Assembly (NCBI RefSeq): GCF_032884065.1
Contig: NC_088871.1
Location: 19,550,944-19,614,943, forward strand
Length of the DNA stretch: 64,000 nucleotides
Reading direction: 5' to 3'
Source of the DNA: Artemia franciscana
Lineage: Eukaryota > Arthropoda > Branchiopoda > Anostraca > Artemiidae
Position 1 is the first letter of the stretch. The number at the start of each line of letters is the position of its first letter. A model generated the notes under the pieces. That model saw only the letters and a list, made by a program, of their open reading frames with translations. It was not told the DNA's origin and did not search any database. Shown here in pieces: positions 35,301 through 46,539 of the stretch. Made by a program: the position numbers and the translations under genes.

Positions 35301-36411
35301 CTTTACTTTTAAAGGCCAATAATGTTTAAAATAATGTGTTTTTAAGAATAATGTTCTTTTTAAAAATAATATTCTTATATTCTACAGGCCTACAATCTTT
35401 GTTTCTTTACTCTTAAAGGCCAATAATGTTTAAAATAATGTGTTTTTAAGAATAATATTCTTTGTAAAAATAATATTCTTATATTCTACAGGCCTACAAT
35501 CGTTGTTTCTTTACTTTTAAAGGCCAAAAATGTATAAAATAATGTGATTTTAAGAATAATGTTCTTTTTAAAAATAATATACTTATATTCTACGGGCCTA
35601 AAATCGTTCTTTCTTTACTTTTAAGGGCCAATAATGTTTAAAATAATGTGTTTTTAAGAATAATGTTCGTTTAAAAAATAATATTCTTATATTCTACAGG
35701 CCTACAGTCGCTGTTTCTTTACTTTTAAAGGCCAATTATGTTTAAAATAATGTGTTTTTAAGAATAATATTTTTAAAAAAAATAATATTCTTATATTCTA
35801 CAGGCCTAAAATCGTTCTTTCTTTACTTTTAAAGGCCAATAATATTTAAAATAATGTGTTTTTAAGAATAATGTTCTTTTTAAAAGTAATATTCTTGTAT
35901 TCTACAGGCCTACAATCGTTGTTTCTTTACTTTTAAAGGCCAATAATGTTTAAAATAATGTGTTTTTAAGAATAATGTTCTTTTTTAAAATAATATTCTT
36001 ATATTCTACAGGCTTACAATCGTTGTTTCTTTACTTTTAAAGGCCAATAATGTATAAAATAATGTGTTTTTAAGAATAATGTTCTTTTTGAAAATAATAT
36101 TCTTATATTCTACAGGCCTAAAATCGTTCTTTCTTTACTTTTAAAGGCCAATAATGTTTAAAATAATGTGTTTTAAGAATAATGTTCTTTTTAAAAATAA
36201 TATTCTTATATTCTACAGGCCTACAATCATTGTTTCTTTACTTTTAAAGGCCAATTATGTTTAAAATAATATGTTTTTAAGAATAATGTTCTTTTTAAAA
36301 ATAATATTCTTATATTCTACAGGCCTAAAATCGTTCTTTCTTTACTTTTAAAGGCCAATAATGTTTAAAATAATGTGTTTTTAAGAATAATGTTCTTTTT
36401 AAAAATAATAA
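32334..36411. repeat. 104-bp satellite array, about 39 copies
   Basis: GGCC landmarks recur every 104 bp (for example 32377, 32481, 33001, 33105). The unit contains CTACAGGCCTA.AATCGTT, TTTACTTTTAAAGGCCAATA, ATGTTTAAAATAATGTG and a dyad-rich part (AAGAATAATGTTC, AATAATATTCTTATATT). Units are about 95% alike, and diagnostic variants recur at fixed offsets, showing higher-order duplication. The array is strongly AT-rich and non-coding. Confidence 0.95.
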
Positions 36412-37490
36412 TTTTAAAGGAAACTGATGGTAATAAAAAAAAAAAAATTCACAGCCAAAAATTTTAGAATCTTGTGGCAAATCGAGACGCTACTTTACAA
36501 TTCTCTGCGTCTTCTAAAAGTGGTTTTATTACTACTTTTAAAAATTAGAGGTGTCCCCACTAATTAATTTTTTACAAAGCTCTAAAGAAAAAAAATGCAA
36601 ATTTGTTCAGCCTATTCATGTTAAAGCTTTCAATGAAGCCAGAGTAATTTTTTCATCAAAGAATCTGCTCGTGTCTGTTGTTACTACACATTTCACTGCT
36701 ATAGGAAAATAGCATTGGCTTCAAACCTGGGAGATTGACCTTAAGGCTACAAAATGTTGTTAGCTGCAACGAATCCAAAGACCTAGGAAGTATTCTCTGT
36801 ACCTACTAGGTTATACTAGGAAGTATAACTAGGAAGTATTCTCTGTACCAGATAAGAAAATGAAATACTCAATTTGAGAGTGGAAGAGGAAAAATTCGTG
36901 TGTTTTATAAAATATTCTCTTGTTTCTATTAAAGTATTTATCGATTCAATGCTTCTTTTAATTTTTTTTTTCAATGCCAACGAATACTAGATAGGTATGA
37001 GACAAAAGCTAGTTGAAGTAGAGTTGACCGAATAGACTGAAAGGATATGAAGATAAAACAATGATTCCAGATAGGATAGAATCGCCCCTTTTCAGTGAAT
37101 ATGGCCATTTAAATCCGTTTCAATAAAAGTCCCACTAGATATAAAACAAGCAAAATTCAAAAATTTCTTATTTGAACGAAAACCATCTAAAAAGCTTAGC
37201 TAAATTTTCTCAACAATCACCTCCAAAAATATAATTTTTACATAAATGAAACAAATATATTTTTAAATAAAATATCTACATTTATTTTTGTTGATCCTAC
37301 ACCTCAGAAGAAGGCATTTATAAATCCTAAATTTAAAAGACTTATCCCTTTTCTAAACAGTAATTTATCTCTCAACTGCCATCTTTTGATTAAAGTACTT
37401 ATTGTACCACTGAATTCCAGCAGACCCATAATTATTCAGTGAAAATACACTTGCCATTACTTTCATATTAGCTTATGCAACAAAAATCTG
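36412..37490. other. No recognisable gene
   Basis: AT-rich flank of the satellite. A short duplication (CTAGGAAGTATTCTCTGTACC) occurs near 36783 and 36829. Confidence 0.4.
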
Positions 37491-37494
37491 TTGT

Positions 37495-37975
37495 TTGACG
37501 CAGTGCCTAAGCGTACCACTTTTCGAGAGGGTCCTTTTTGGTTTAGAAGCGGCATGTCATTTTGTGACGTCAGGTCTCAAATGTGCCAGTATTCGACAAA
37601 TGTATTTTTTTTAATCAAATTGGCATGGCCGCAAGAAACCTGTTTCTAACATGCCGTGAGTGGCTGGTAGCTGCAGAGAAGCATAACGGAAAAAATATTC
37701 CGTCTATGCAGAATATCGTAGTTCGCCCATGTATTTTCCTCATTATTCAAGTCAAGGAGCTGTAAATTTTTTACATAAGGGTTTCGGAAAACGCCATTCT
37801 AATAGAGTACTTCTTATTTTTTTTTATCTGACTTTAGCTTCAGGAATTATTTGCAGCTTCCTTGGCAACCCGGATTATAAAAAGAAATAAACCTATGGAT
37901 TTTTCTTAGATGTAATAGTAAAAGACGATCCTCATCAGTACTCTAACCCAGATAAGAAATTTTTTGATAGATCAT
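37495..37975 (+). repeat. Dispersed repeat shared with 12.4 and 40.1 kb
   Basis: Its left half (CAAATTGGCATGGCCGCAAG) matches 12.43-12.59 kb in reverse. Its right half (CTCATTATTCAAGTCAAGGA, AAAGACGATCCTC) matches 40.07-40.40 kb in direct orientation. Confidence 0.7.
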
Positions 37976-38594
37976 TGTATTGTCTTCAGTTCTCGTTAGT
38001 TTTTACAGTGGTTTGTTCTTAAGTACTTTTTATCAATATCCGATGAAACTTACTAATAAACTCTATCAATCCTTTATATGGAAATCTCATATAAATAATA
38101 TTATATAATATAATCTGGCTGTGGGAGCCAGACTAATGGCTCCCACAGCCCCAGTGCCTTCAATATTAGCCTCATGCAATCCTGCACAAATATATAATCA
38201 TTGAGCCAGTTTTCAGAAGTCAGGTTTCTCAACTATATTCAAAGGAAAAGTAGATTCAACTATATAGTTAATAATCAAAACACAAACTAGGCTTTTAATC
38301 AGTTTCCCTAGTCTCTAGACATAGTTATATAATGAAAATAACTGTTTTAGGGGTTTATGACAAATATAATTTTCAATCAAAATTAAATAATTCCTTATAT
38401 TAAAAAAAAATTATCAGTTTATCTTTCAAAATAGTTTCATCTTACAGTTCAAATTTATAATTGAGTCCTGGAGTCAAACCTACTTTTGCTTAACTCCAAA
38501 AGTGTTAACTTTATCTCAATAACATTGTGGTACCTTTTTTGAGAAGAAAATACTCAAGAACTATTGTATTGAGAATTTTGATAGTGATAAACTT

Positions 38595-38806
38595 TAATAA
38601 GACCATTTGGAGATTCTGATGCACCAGAAGGAAAAAAGGAGGAATATTGTGAATGTTATGTTTATAGAACCGGTGCTAAAGAAGCTTATGAAAAATCCAA
38701 TAGCTGGTGTAATTCAATACAAGGTGTAACAAAGCCGAGACTCCCAGAATATCATTGGAAATATAAAAACGACGATAAAAAGTCCTATGGAAGCTCTCCA
38801 TAGCTT
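38595..38806 (+). pseudogene. Unidentified coding-looking fragment
   Basis: An open frame without a start codon encodes FGDSDAPEGKKEEYCECYVY, then RTGAKEAYEKSNSWCNSIQG, and later KPRLPEYHWKYKNDDKKSYG, ending at a stop. Composition (Cys, Trp, Tyr, charged residues) is protein-like, unlike the surrounding DNA. A possible earlier piece (ILKNYCIENFDSDKL) ends in a stop just upstream. No splice sites are convincing and the family is not recognised. Confidence 0.25.
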
Positions 38807-39065
38807 CTGGAAACAATTAATTCAAGAATGAAAAATATCTGAAACTAATAATGTTTTCTGGGTATCCGAATATCTGACACCTGGGCTACTGCATGTGCCA
38901 AAGCGCACTCAAGTCAGCTGCAACAAATGTAGAGACAATTGTTAATCGACAATGACAATCAAAAATCAGGTAATTGTAGGGTAAAACGTCAGGGAGCATG
39001 TAAACTGAGTATAGGTTCACGGCTTAAAGTGGGGAAAGAAAACGCAAGCAATAAGAATGATTTAT

Positions 39066-39562
39066 GAAGTTCTACAAAACAAACTGTTAGGAAGACTACA
39101 GCGACTACCAAATCTACAACAACACTTACTACTACACATACTACAACACAGACTATTACAACTACTACTAAACCTACTACTGTGTCTACTACTTTATTTA
39201 CTACCGCATCTACCAACACATCAACTAAACCGACTACAACGACAACTATATCTTCTAGTACACCTGCTACTACATCTATTGCGACACCTACTACTGCATC
39301 TACTACTATTTCTAAGACTGTATCTACTACCAAAACTACTACACCGACTACAACGACTGATACAACTTCTGCTAAACTTTTTATTCCATCTACTACTACA
39401 CCTAATACTATATCTACTTCTACATCTACTGTAAAACCGACTACCAATCTTAACACACATATTAACACATCGACTATTACACCGACTACTAGACCCACTA
39501 CTGTATCTACTACCACAGCTACCGCCAAAAACATGGATGTTTTTAGTTTTAGACAATTTTGA
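39066..39562 (+). CDS. Thr/Ser-rich mucin-like ORF or degenerate ACT-type repeat
   Basis: About 165 codons are open from a TGA at 39065. More than half are Thr, with Ser, Pro, Lys and Ile (for example TKPTTTTTISSSTPATTS). No signal peptide, start context or conserved domain is visible. The antisense frame is also open as a Val-rich ORF of 222 codons, as expected of a degenerate (ACT/ACA)n tract. It could be one exon of a mucin-like secreted protein, or non-coding. Confidence 0.35.
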
Positions 39563-40064
39563 AGCAAATTTCTGTTTTGAAATTTTGATTGACCTTTTTT
39601 TTCGGAGGGAGGGTAACTAAAGAGATTCTGGGAGTAAATTAACAGTTCTCTGTGCACTTTTTGAAGTTCCCCTCGACGTAATCTGAAAGTTACAATTCAA
39701 TATCCTATAATATCCATAAAATATTGTTGATCCATCTTTTTGATGAACTCGATGGACAAAGTGGCTTAGGATTTAGCATATATACCTCTTAGCATTTTCC
39801 AAAGTTTCACCTGGATGCCTTCAGCTCTTTCAGATACTCCCATAGTTAAAAACTTCCTCTTTTCATAGTGACAATGCTGCATGTAGAAAATTGACAAATT
39901 GCATAATTTTTTTTAAGTTCTAGGCTGTTGTTTTTCTTAGTATTGAATGTGATTCTCTCTTAGTAGATTGCTAGCTACCGTTTGATCTCCGATTAACTAC
40001 AGGAGGCAATAGATATAGCAATTCCCTTTCAAATTAGCCATTTAACATGATAGAAGGATCTTTA

Positions 40065-40418
40065 GTACCCTGCTAGAAGCACAGAAGCATAAGGGGAAAA
40101 ATATTCTGTCTATGCAGAACCACTCACTTATCTCTTGTTTCTAAGCCCATGCATGCTCCTCATTATTCAAGTCAAGGAGCTGTAAGTTTCCTATATATGG
40201 GTTTCAGAACAGGCCATTCTATTTGTATAATTCTTATTTTCTTTCAAACTTTAGTTTCAGGAGTTATTTACATTTTCAGTTGCAACCCGATTTACAAGCA
40301 AGAAAGTGCCTATGGCTTTTTCTTAGTTGTCATAGTAAAAGACGATCCTCCTCAGCACTCTACTCATGATAAGTAATTTTTCAATAGAATATTGTAATGT
40401 CTTCCGTTTTAGTTAGTA
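40065..40418 (+). repeat. Dispersed repeat copy interrupted by a Helitron
   Basis: Matches 37.68-37.98 kb (AGAAGCATAA.GG.AAAAATATTC, CTCATTATTCAAGTCAAGGA, GACGATCCTC). It breaks off at 40418, where the Helitron end begins. Confidence 0.7.
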
Positions 40419-40454
40419 CTAGCTGGGTCCCGGTGGCTTCGCCACCGGGCCCCA
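40419..40454 (-). other. Helitron 3' terminus (hairpin plus CTAG)
   Basis: A 9-bp perfect GC stem with a 3-nt loop lies a few bases before the CTAG terminus; the flanking base is T. This structure signals the end of rolling-circle transposition in Helitrons. Confidence 0.8.
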
Positions 40455-40974
40455 GCAAGGCACGCGGCAGGCTTCTATATATGGATTCTCATTGTCCCTT
40501 GTGTTCTATTGCAGTTTTTTCAAAGATATTTTGATTATTAAAGCAAGTCCAATTTCTAACAATGATATCTACTAAGCTTCAAAGTTTTGGTTTTCTTTTT
40601 TAATGTTTTTTAATACTTGTAATCCCTTGTTTTTTAATCAATATTTTTCTTTTCTTTATTTTTTTTAGTTTTTTTTAGTTTTTTTCTTTTTTATATTTTA
40701 TTTTTTATTTTTTTTTCCGGAACGTGCCCCAGCAACACGTGTGCAGGGGGCTAATTTTTAACTGCGTAAAACTTATGGATATACAAATAGTAATTCCTCT
40801 GATATACTCTAGTAATTCCTCGACAAACATTTTTTTTTACTTTCTATTTCAGCCACAAGGCAGGTTTCATGTTACTCTTGTAATACATCGACACGTTTTC
40901 TTTTGGTAATTTCTCTCTGAGCCGCAAACTTAAGCCCCCCTCCCTAAAGTAACACATATGCAAGGTGCTAATTT

Positions 40975-42494
40975 TTAACTGCGTAAAACTTGTGGATATA
41001 CAACATTCTTTGCTGTCCTATTGTCTGTGCACATAAATAGATTGTCGGGTTTATCGACTCTAGAACATGCAACATATAATTGTCAATGGGAAAAACAATC
41101 CATATTAAGATCTATACCGCATTTTTCTGATGGTTGCCCTTGAACTTTGTTGGTGGTGATTGCAAATGCTAATCGAATTGGGAAGTGCAATCTTTTAAAG
41201 TGAAAAGGCAGATCAGTTGTAATCATGGGAATGCGAGGAATAAGAACAGCCTTACTCTCGGTAGGCTTTGTCAAGATTGTTGCCTCTTTTACATTTTCCT
41301 TTGTTTTTACGGCAAGTCGCGTGCCACTTGTAAAGCTTTGATTAGTTAATATTTCGCAACCGTTTGATTGGTAAGCCTATTTTTAGTTGTAGCATGTGTG
41401 GTGGAAACCCTGGGAGATCCAGGGAATTAAAAATATCTGATGGATAGTTAACTGCTTTATTTCATTCCAGAACCGTGTCAACTGACTTGTAAATAACTGG
41501 CTGGTCTCGAATCTTAATCAGAATAATATTGTTGATTTCATGGACGTCTTTGTTCTTGGCTACAAGAATCGCTCGTTCAATTAGCCGTTTATGATTTCTA
41601 TAATTGGTTGGAATATTTGGTAAAACCTTTTCAGCCAAATCATTTTTTGACGTTACTAAATAACAGAATTCAGGAGGCAGTTATATACGACCTGAAATTT
41701 TGTCAACTGGGAATATTCCGTTTCCATTTGTTAGCAATTGATCTGGAAATGTTTCACTAGAGTGATAGTTTTGCCGTCGGACGCACATATTTATAGTTAA
41801 TTTTAATGTATTTGCGTAGCATTATTCAGGCAAGCATTTATTTCATCTTCAGGTGTCGATCTAGGAATAATAGGTAATGTTTACCCGAAATCTCCCACAA
41901 GCAATATTAATATACTGCCAAAGGGTTTGGAATTTCTTCACAAATCATGCAATGATCGCTCGAGAGCCTCGAGCAATTTTTTGTGCGCCATTGTGCTCTC
42001 GTCCAAAACACTAAGTTTGCATTTTGCAATACTTTACCCATCCCGGATGATTTAGAAATGTTGCACGTGGGAGTTTCTGTAGATTGCATATTCAGAGGCA
42101 TTTTCAAAGTGGAATGAGCAGTTCTCCCACCAGGCAGCAACGTTGTGGCTATTCCGAACGACGCAAAGGGCCAACCCTTTGTCATTTTTGATCGAAATAA
42201 TGCCAGAAATGATCTATTTAGAAACGTTTTACCAGTACCTCCTGGCGGATTCAAGAAGAAGATTTTTCCAGATTGGTGATCGAAACAATGTATTATCTCA
42301 TCATACATGCCTTTTTGTTCAGACGTTAACGTAGAAATATTTTTTTGTACATCCGAAAATAGATCAATCGTGTTGTAACTTTGTTCACAATCCAAACCTA
42401 CAAATGTAGAAAATGCAGCAGCACGATTAGGTGAAGGTGTTCCTAAATGCTTGAGAAGTTTGCTTGCCGCAGATAAGCACAAATCTTCAATCAT
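40975..42494 (-). pseudogene. Helitron Pif1-like helicase domain, broken
   Basis: Minus strand. IEDLCLSAASKLLKHLGTPS begins the helicase part. The Walker A motif is canonical (PPGGTGKTF). ATLLPGGRTAHSTLKMPLNM follows, then a frameshift near 42.0 kb replaces the Walker B region. Motif V (AITTNKVQGQ) lies in the 41083-41274 frame. The end can still be traced to a stop at 40975-40977. Several frameshifts make it non-functional. The protein is clearly related to the 53.2-54.9 kb copy. Confidence 0.88.
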
Positions 42495-42839
42495 AACTAA
42501 TGTGTAGCTTTAAATTTCTGTTATAAAGTCCAAGGTCATATCTGACCTCTCTAGTTGAATTCGCTGGAGTATATCCTATGCCATTTGCGATTTGTATTTT
42601 TCCCATAACTCTGTAGAAGATGAAGGAGGGCAAGTTGTCAATATGATTCCAAACAATGCACAAATTTGACTTGGAGTTATATACGACCATTGATGCAATT
42701 ATACCAGTAGTGGTCGTTTTCCAATAAATTAAGAGCTTGGCTTGAACTACGATATGTGTCATGTATAGTCCCGTATACAGTTCTAAAATGCCCAAAGGAC
42801 ATTGAGCCAGGTATATTAACTAAAAGCAGGCGGAGAATG

Positions 42840-44064
42840 AATGATTTATCTTGATTGGGGTGAATGGTGTAAATTCTTTCTATCGTGGTTTCTTTGAAGA
42901 TATGAGGTTGGCCGTCGACTGATTCACCCCATGTTCGAAGTTCAAATGATATCTTATTAGCATTCCATGTCTAATACGTAGGCACTTCAGAATACAGCAG
43001 TTTTTTGCGAAAGAATAATTTTGACATAACGCCAAGAAAGCGGTTAATTTTGTATCTGGTGGATTCAGGGATCTTTGGTGCACGTTGGATTCTAAAAAAT
43101 AAACACGTTGACCATTCTGTAAATGTACCACTAAGTGAACAACAGCTGGACTTCGTTCATGTATCGGAAATGAAAGAATGCGCCACACAGCTTCATTACT
43201 GCTTATGTATCTCCGTGCCTGATATTGTACAACTTCATCGATATCACTGATTTCGGACTGCAAGCCAAAAACTGCCATGTCACTGCCTTTGTTGACGTAT
43301 TTAAAAATGTATTTGATTGCCTTTACGGAATTACAAGATTCCTCTTTTATGTGCGCATTGTAAGTTTTCGATAACAAAGGTGAATTTGAAATAACCCACT
43401 GGTTATCCACTTTGATGTAACGGTTGCGCAACCTTATGATTGCTGATTTTCCGACATCTTCGGTAGACCTTCTTCTATAAAAAGGGTACCTATCATTGCC
43501 AGCAATTGTGTTAGGTATTACAATTCGAGGATATTGCTTTGTGCACCCTCCTCTGTCCATGCATGGTGAATTTTCATTCAGTTCACCGCAAGGTCCATGT
43601 ATCATATTTTTTACCACAATGTCATATAAGCCCCTATCGACATCTACATCAGGTATTTCAGAGGAAATCACATCGTCAATTTCATTAGAAGCAATTTTAT
43701 TAAATAACCACATTAGTATATATGCGTGCGGTAATCCTCACTTTTTCCGTTCCATTGAGTACCACCAGCATCGCACTGGCCCAAACACTTTAAATTTTAC
43801 TATAAATTCATCAGTGATTTCAACTTTTGCCGGAAGACACGGGCCGTAATGTCATGTCTATGAATCGGTGATTGTCCAGGAAGTAAAGTTGCTGTATCTC
43901 GCCCCAAGATGGATTACATTTAAATGTAATAAATAAATCTGGACGACGATAGAAACGAACATACGCAATGGCATCTTCAACATACTCATGCATTTGACAC
44001 GGACTACCAGCATATGACAAAGGTAAAATCGTTGCTCTTCCAATGTTAGTGGTATTGCTGTCAT
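42840..44064 (-). pseudogene. Helitron Rep (HUH) domain, broken
   Basis: The N-terminal part (43820-44020) encodes SYAGSPCQMHEYVEDAIAYV and RPDLFITFKCNPSW, the start of the Helitron N domain. Next comes VFGPVRCWWYSM, an in-frame TGA at 43738-43740, and GLPHAYILMWL. This is the HUH motif, with Tyr where Helitrons usually have the second His (PHAHIL). Further on are HGPCGELNENSPCM with CTKQYP, and SVKAIKYIFKYVNKGSD, which carries the YxxxY catalytic pair (KYIFKYVNK). The Rep would nick the Helitron end; this copy cannot be made intact. Confidence 0.88.
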
Positions 44065-44089
44065 CTCAGGTTCAGGTTCATTTTAATAT

Positions 44090-44421
44090 AAAAAATAAGT
44101 TACAAAATGTCCAGAGCCCGGCTGAGAAGACAAATTCGTAATTCACGGGATGGAAAAAAAATACTTCTTTAAATAAATACAACATCAATACTTCACTACA
44201 TGCAATTCAAACAAGTGTAATTAAACATATTCCCCCATCAATTGCCCGGTCAACAACACCACCCGTTGACACGTCCAATGAAATAAACATAAAAATAAAT
44301 AGAAGATACCAAGAGCCCTAGAGAAGCCTAGGTCCAGTATCATCAAAAACCAGATAAAATAAAATGGGAACAAACTTAACATCCCGAAGGCGACCCCCAC
44401 TAACCAACAACAATTTACTCA
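44090..44421 (-). other. Probable LINE 3' region
   Basis: Non-coding sequence downstream of the RT stop at 44422 on the minus strand. No poly(A) or repeat tail is certain. Confidence 0.4.
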
Positions 44422-45585
44422 TCACAAAAAAATTCTATAAATCAACATCAATTTAAGTTTTCGTTTAGCTGTTTTAATTGATTTTGAAGTATCCAATTTA
44501 GACGTATAAAGATTCCAATACCAAATTATCGAGATTCGAAGCGAAAATTTCGATCTTTTATTTATTATTCTTGGCTGATATAATTTATTGAAATTTCTAG
44601 TTAGATGTCCGTGGTCAATACTTTTAAGTGGGAAAAGGTTCGAGGAACGAAAAAACGAGGGAAGCAAACCACGGTTATACTTAAGTTTGAAGAGGATAGA
44701 TTCAACAGTCACAAAATGTCTCAAAGGAAGAATATTAAGGAAGCAATACAGAGAATCAGCTGACGACTTCGCTGGATATAATTTAGGGGAAGGCAAGTAG
44801 CTCTTAAGGACCTGCAAAGCTTTGTTCTGTTGTCTCTGAAGTGGCGTAAAATGAGAACTAAATGTGTTAAGGTAAACAAGTAACGAAAACACTAAATGAG
44901 AATGAATAAGTGCAAAATAAAGTGATCTCATTGCTTCAAAGGGAAGGGATGACCTGAGTTTTCGCATTATCCCTATATTTCTCCCCAATTTCATCCGCAG
45001 TTTAGATATATGAGGTTTCCATGATAGATTAGAGTCAAGAAGGACTCCGGGGTATCGCATAGTTTCTGCTCGTGAAATCTTTATTTTAAAATCACTTGAT
45101 TCAATTAGTTGAATCTCAGGAACTACAGCGTTAAAACACGAGAAAACGACAAATTTCGTTTTATCAGCGTTAAGAGCTAGGTAATTTAACTCAAGCCACA
45201 ATAGAAGATGGTTGAAAGCTTCTTCCGATGCAAGTTTCAAACAGCTCACATCTTTACCGGCGACAGGGCACGCAGTGTCATCCGCAAATTGCAAATTTAA
45301 ACCAAATATTCTCATTGAATTATTCAGGTCGTTCACATAAATTAAGAAAAGTAGGGGACCAAGTATTGAACCTTGCGGGACACCAGCGGTATTAGATTGA
45401 CGCGTCATTTCAGATGAAACATCACCTCCATCAACATACTGAGAACGGTCCTTAATATAAGATGCAATTAGGGATTTTGCTGGCTCTCTTATACCGTAAT
45501 GATCTAATTTATGCATTAAAATATCACGAGATATTGAATCAAACACTTTTTTAATGTCAAGTTTTAAATTCATATATATTTTCAT
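44422..45585 (-). pseudogene. CR1/Jockey-like LINE reverse transcriptase, internally deleted
   Basis: The 387-codon frame starts abruptly in RT motif A (LDIKKVFDSI). It then has GVPQGSILGPLLFLIYVNDL (motif B), LQFADDTACP (FADD, motif C, residues 100-103), LNADKTKFVVFS, and the thumb and C-terminal region to the stop at 44422. The upstream frame at 45557-45871 is the linker after the endonuclease. RT motifs 1 and 2 between them are missing, so an internal deletion joined the two near 45585. The remaining RT frame is uninterrupted for more than 1.1 kb, which suggests a fairly young copy. Confidence 0.9.
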
Positions 45586-45945
45586 CAGATGGACAGTTAA
45601 ATTGCCTCCTGAATAACTGATTTTTAAACTTTATAGATTGTAGCATGCCTTCGGTTATCCATGGCTTATTAGGAGATTGATAACGTCTCAGACTAATCTT
45701 TTTCACCGGGCATGTTTCATCTAATATTTCTTTAAACTGGTTTAAAAATAAATCCAAGACGTGGTTCACATCCTCATTCATAATACTTAATCTTTCTTTT
45801 AATAGTCGTAGTGTATTTTTATTGAGTAGCCGTGAATTTTTGGAATTTTTTTTTATTCGGTTTAAGCTCACTTTTTAATTCAGAAAACAACAAGAAATGA
45901 TCAGAAGAGTCCACCAACACTATCCTTATTAGGTTTGTCTCGAAA
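45557..45945 (-). pseudogene. LINE ORF2, linker between endonuclease and RT
   Basis: Minus strand. ETNLIRIVLVDSSDHFLLFS directly continues the endonuclease frame from beyond the Helitron at 47972. After a frameshift in an A-rich run (near 45.85 kb) come NSRLLNKNTLRLLKERLSIM and SPNKPWITEGMLQSIKFKNQ, typical of the LINE segment preceding RT. Confidence 0.8.
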
Positions 45946-46208
45946 TCTATATATATATATAAATTAGTTGTTTGTGTGTTATGTCTGTTACACTATGTCT
46001 GTTACGCCAGACTATGAAAAATAAAGAAGAAAAAGAAAACAAACTAAAATGTAAAAACTGGGAATTGCATAAATATTTCGAAATATTTTGACAATAGATT
46101 AAAGTAATTCGAAAACCTTAAAACAGATACTTAAAATTTGAGGTTTATTATAAATTGTTGAGCTTTAGCAAGCTTGGCACGTAAAGAGGAATTTTTAGTA
46201 TAGATCTT

Positions 46209-46539
46209 AAAATGACAGAAGAAACAGCCGAGGAAGCTCCTCAAATAGTTAATTCAAAGATAAATTTTAGTATAAATCCTACAATGGCAGAAGAAACAGA
46301 CGAAGAATCTGCTCAAAGGGTTATTGCCAAAAGGCTTGCAGCTAAAGAACGCAAAAACCGCGCAGCTAGATAAAAGTCCACCTGGACAGCGAGAGTCAAA
46401 ACGTATCAAAACTGAAAATGACAGCGATGATGATTGGGTTTGGGATTTTGACTTGGATAAGGTCATCAATGCCTACCAGATTTTAGTTAAAAAAACAAAG
46501 GTTTGGCGATATGTATTTCATAGTGACGCTGAAAAATAA
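46209..46539 (+). pseudogene. Helitron N-terminal ORF relic
   Basis: Encodes EETDEESAQRVIAKRLAAKE and, after a frame change, ESKRIKTENDSDDDWVWDFD and LDKVINAYQILVKKTKVWRY. The tail is nearly identical to that of the longer ORF at 52387-52839. The middle basic segment is deleted. Confidence 0.75.

Larger units (their letters stand above)
40419..44090 (-). mobile_element. Helitron, decayed, 5' truncated
   Basis: The 3' end on the minus strand is CTAG (40419-40422) followed by T. It is preceded by a GC-rich hairpin (CCCGGTGGC-TTC-GCCACCGGG core, 40429-40449), the canonical Helitron terminus. Upstream on the same strand lie a helicase pseudogene (40975-42494) and a Rep domain (42840-44064). Sequence identity with the element stops at about 44090, next to LINE sequence, without a TC start. 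Confidence 0.88.

Noticed and set aside
32334..36411. Regular repeats spaced like a CRISPR array
   Set aside because: Whole 104-bp units repeat with no unique spacers and the genome is eukaryotic; it is a satellite.
38989..39657. 222-codon Val-rich minus-strand ORF as a membrane protein
   Set aside because: It is antisense to the ACT/ACA-type tract. Val and Asp follow from GTN/GAT codons, and there is no domain.
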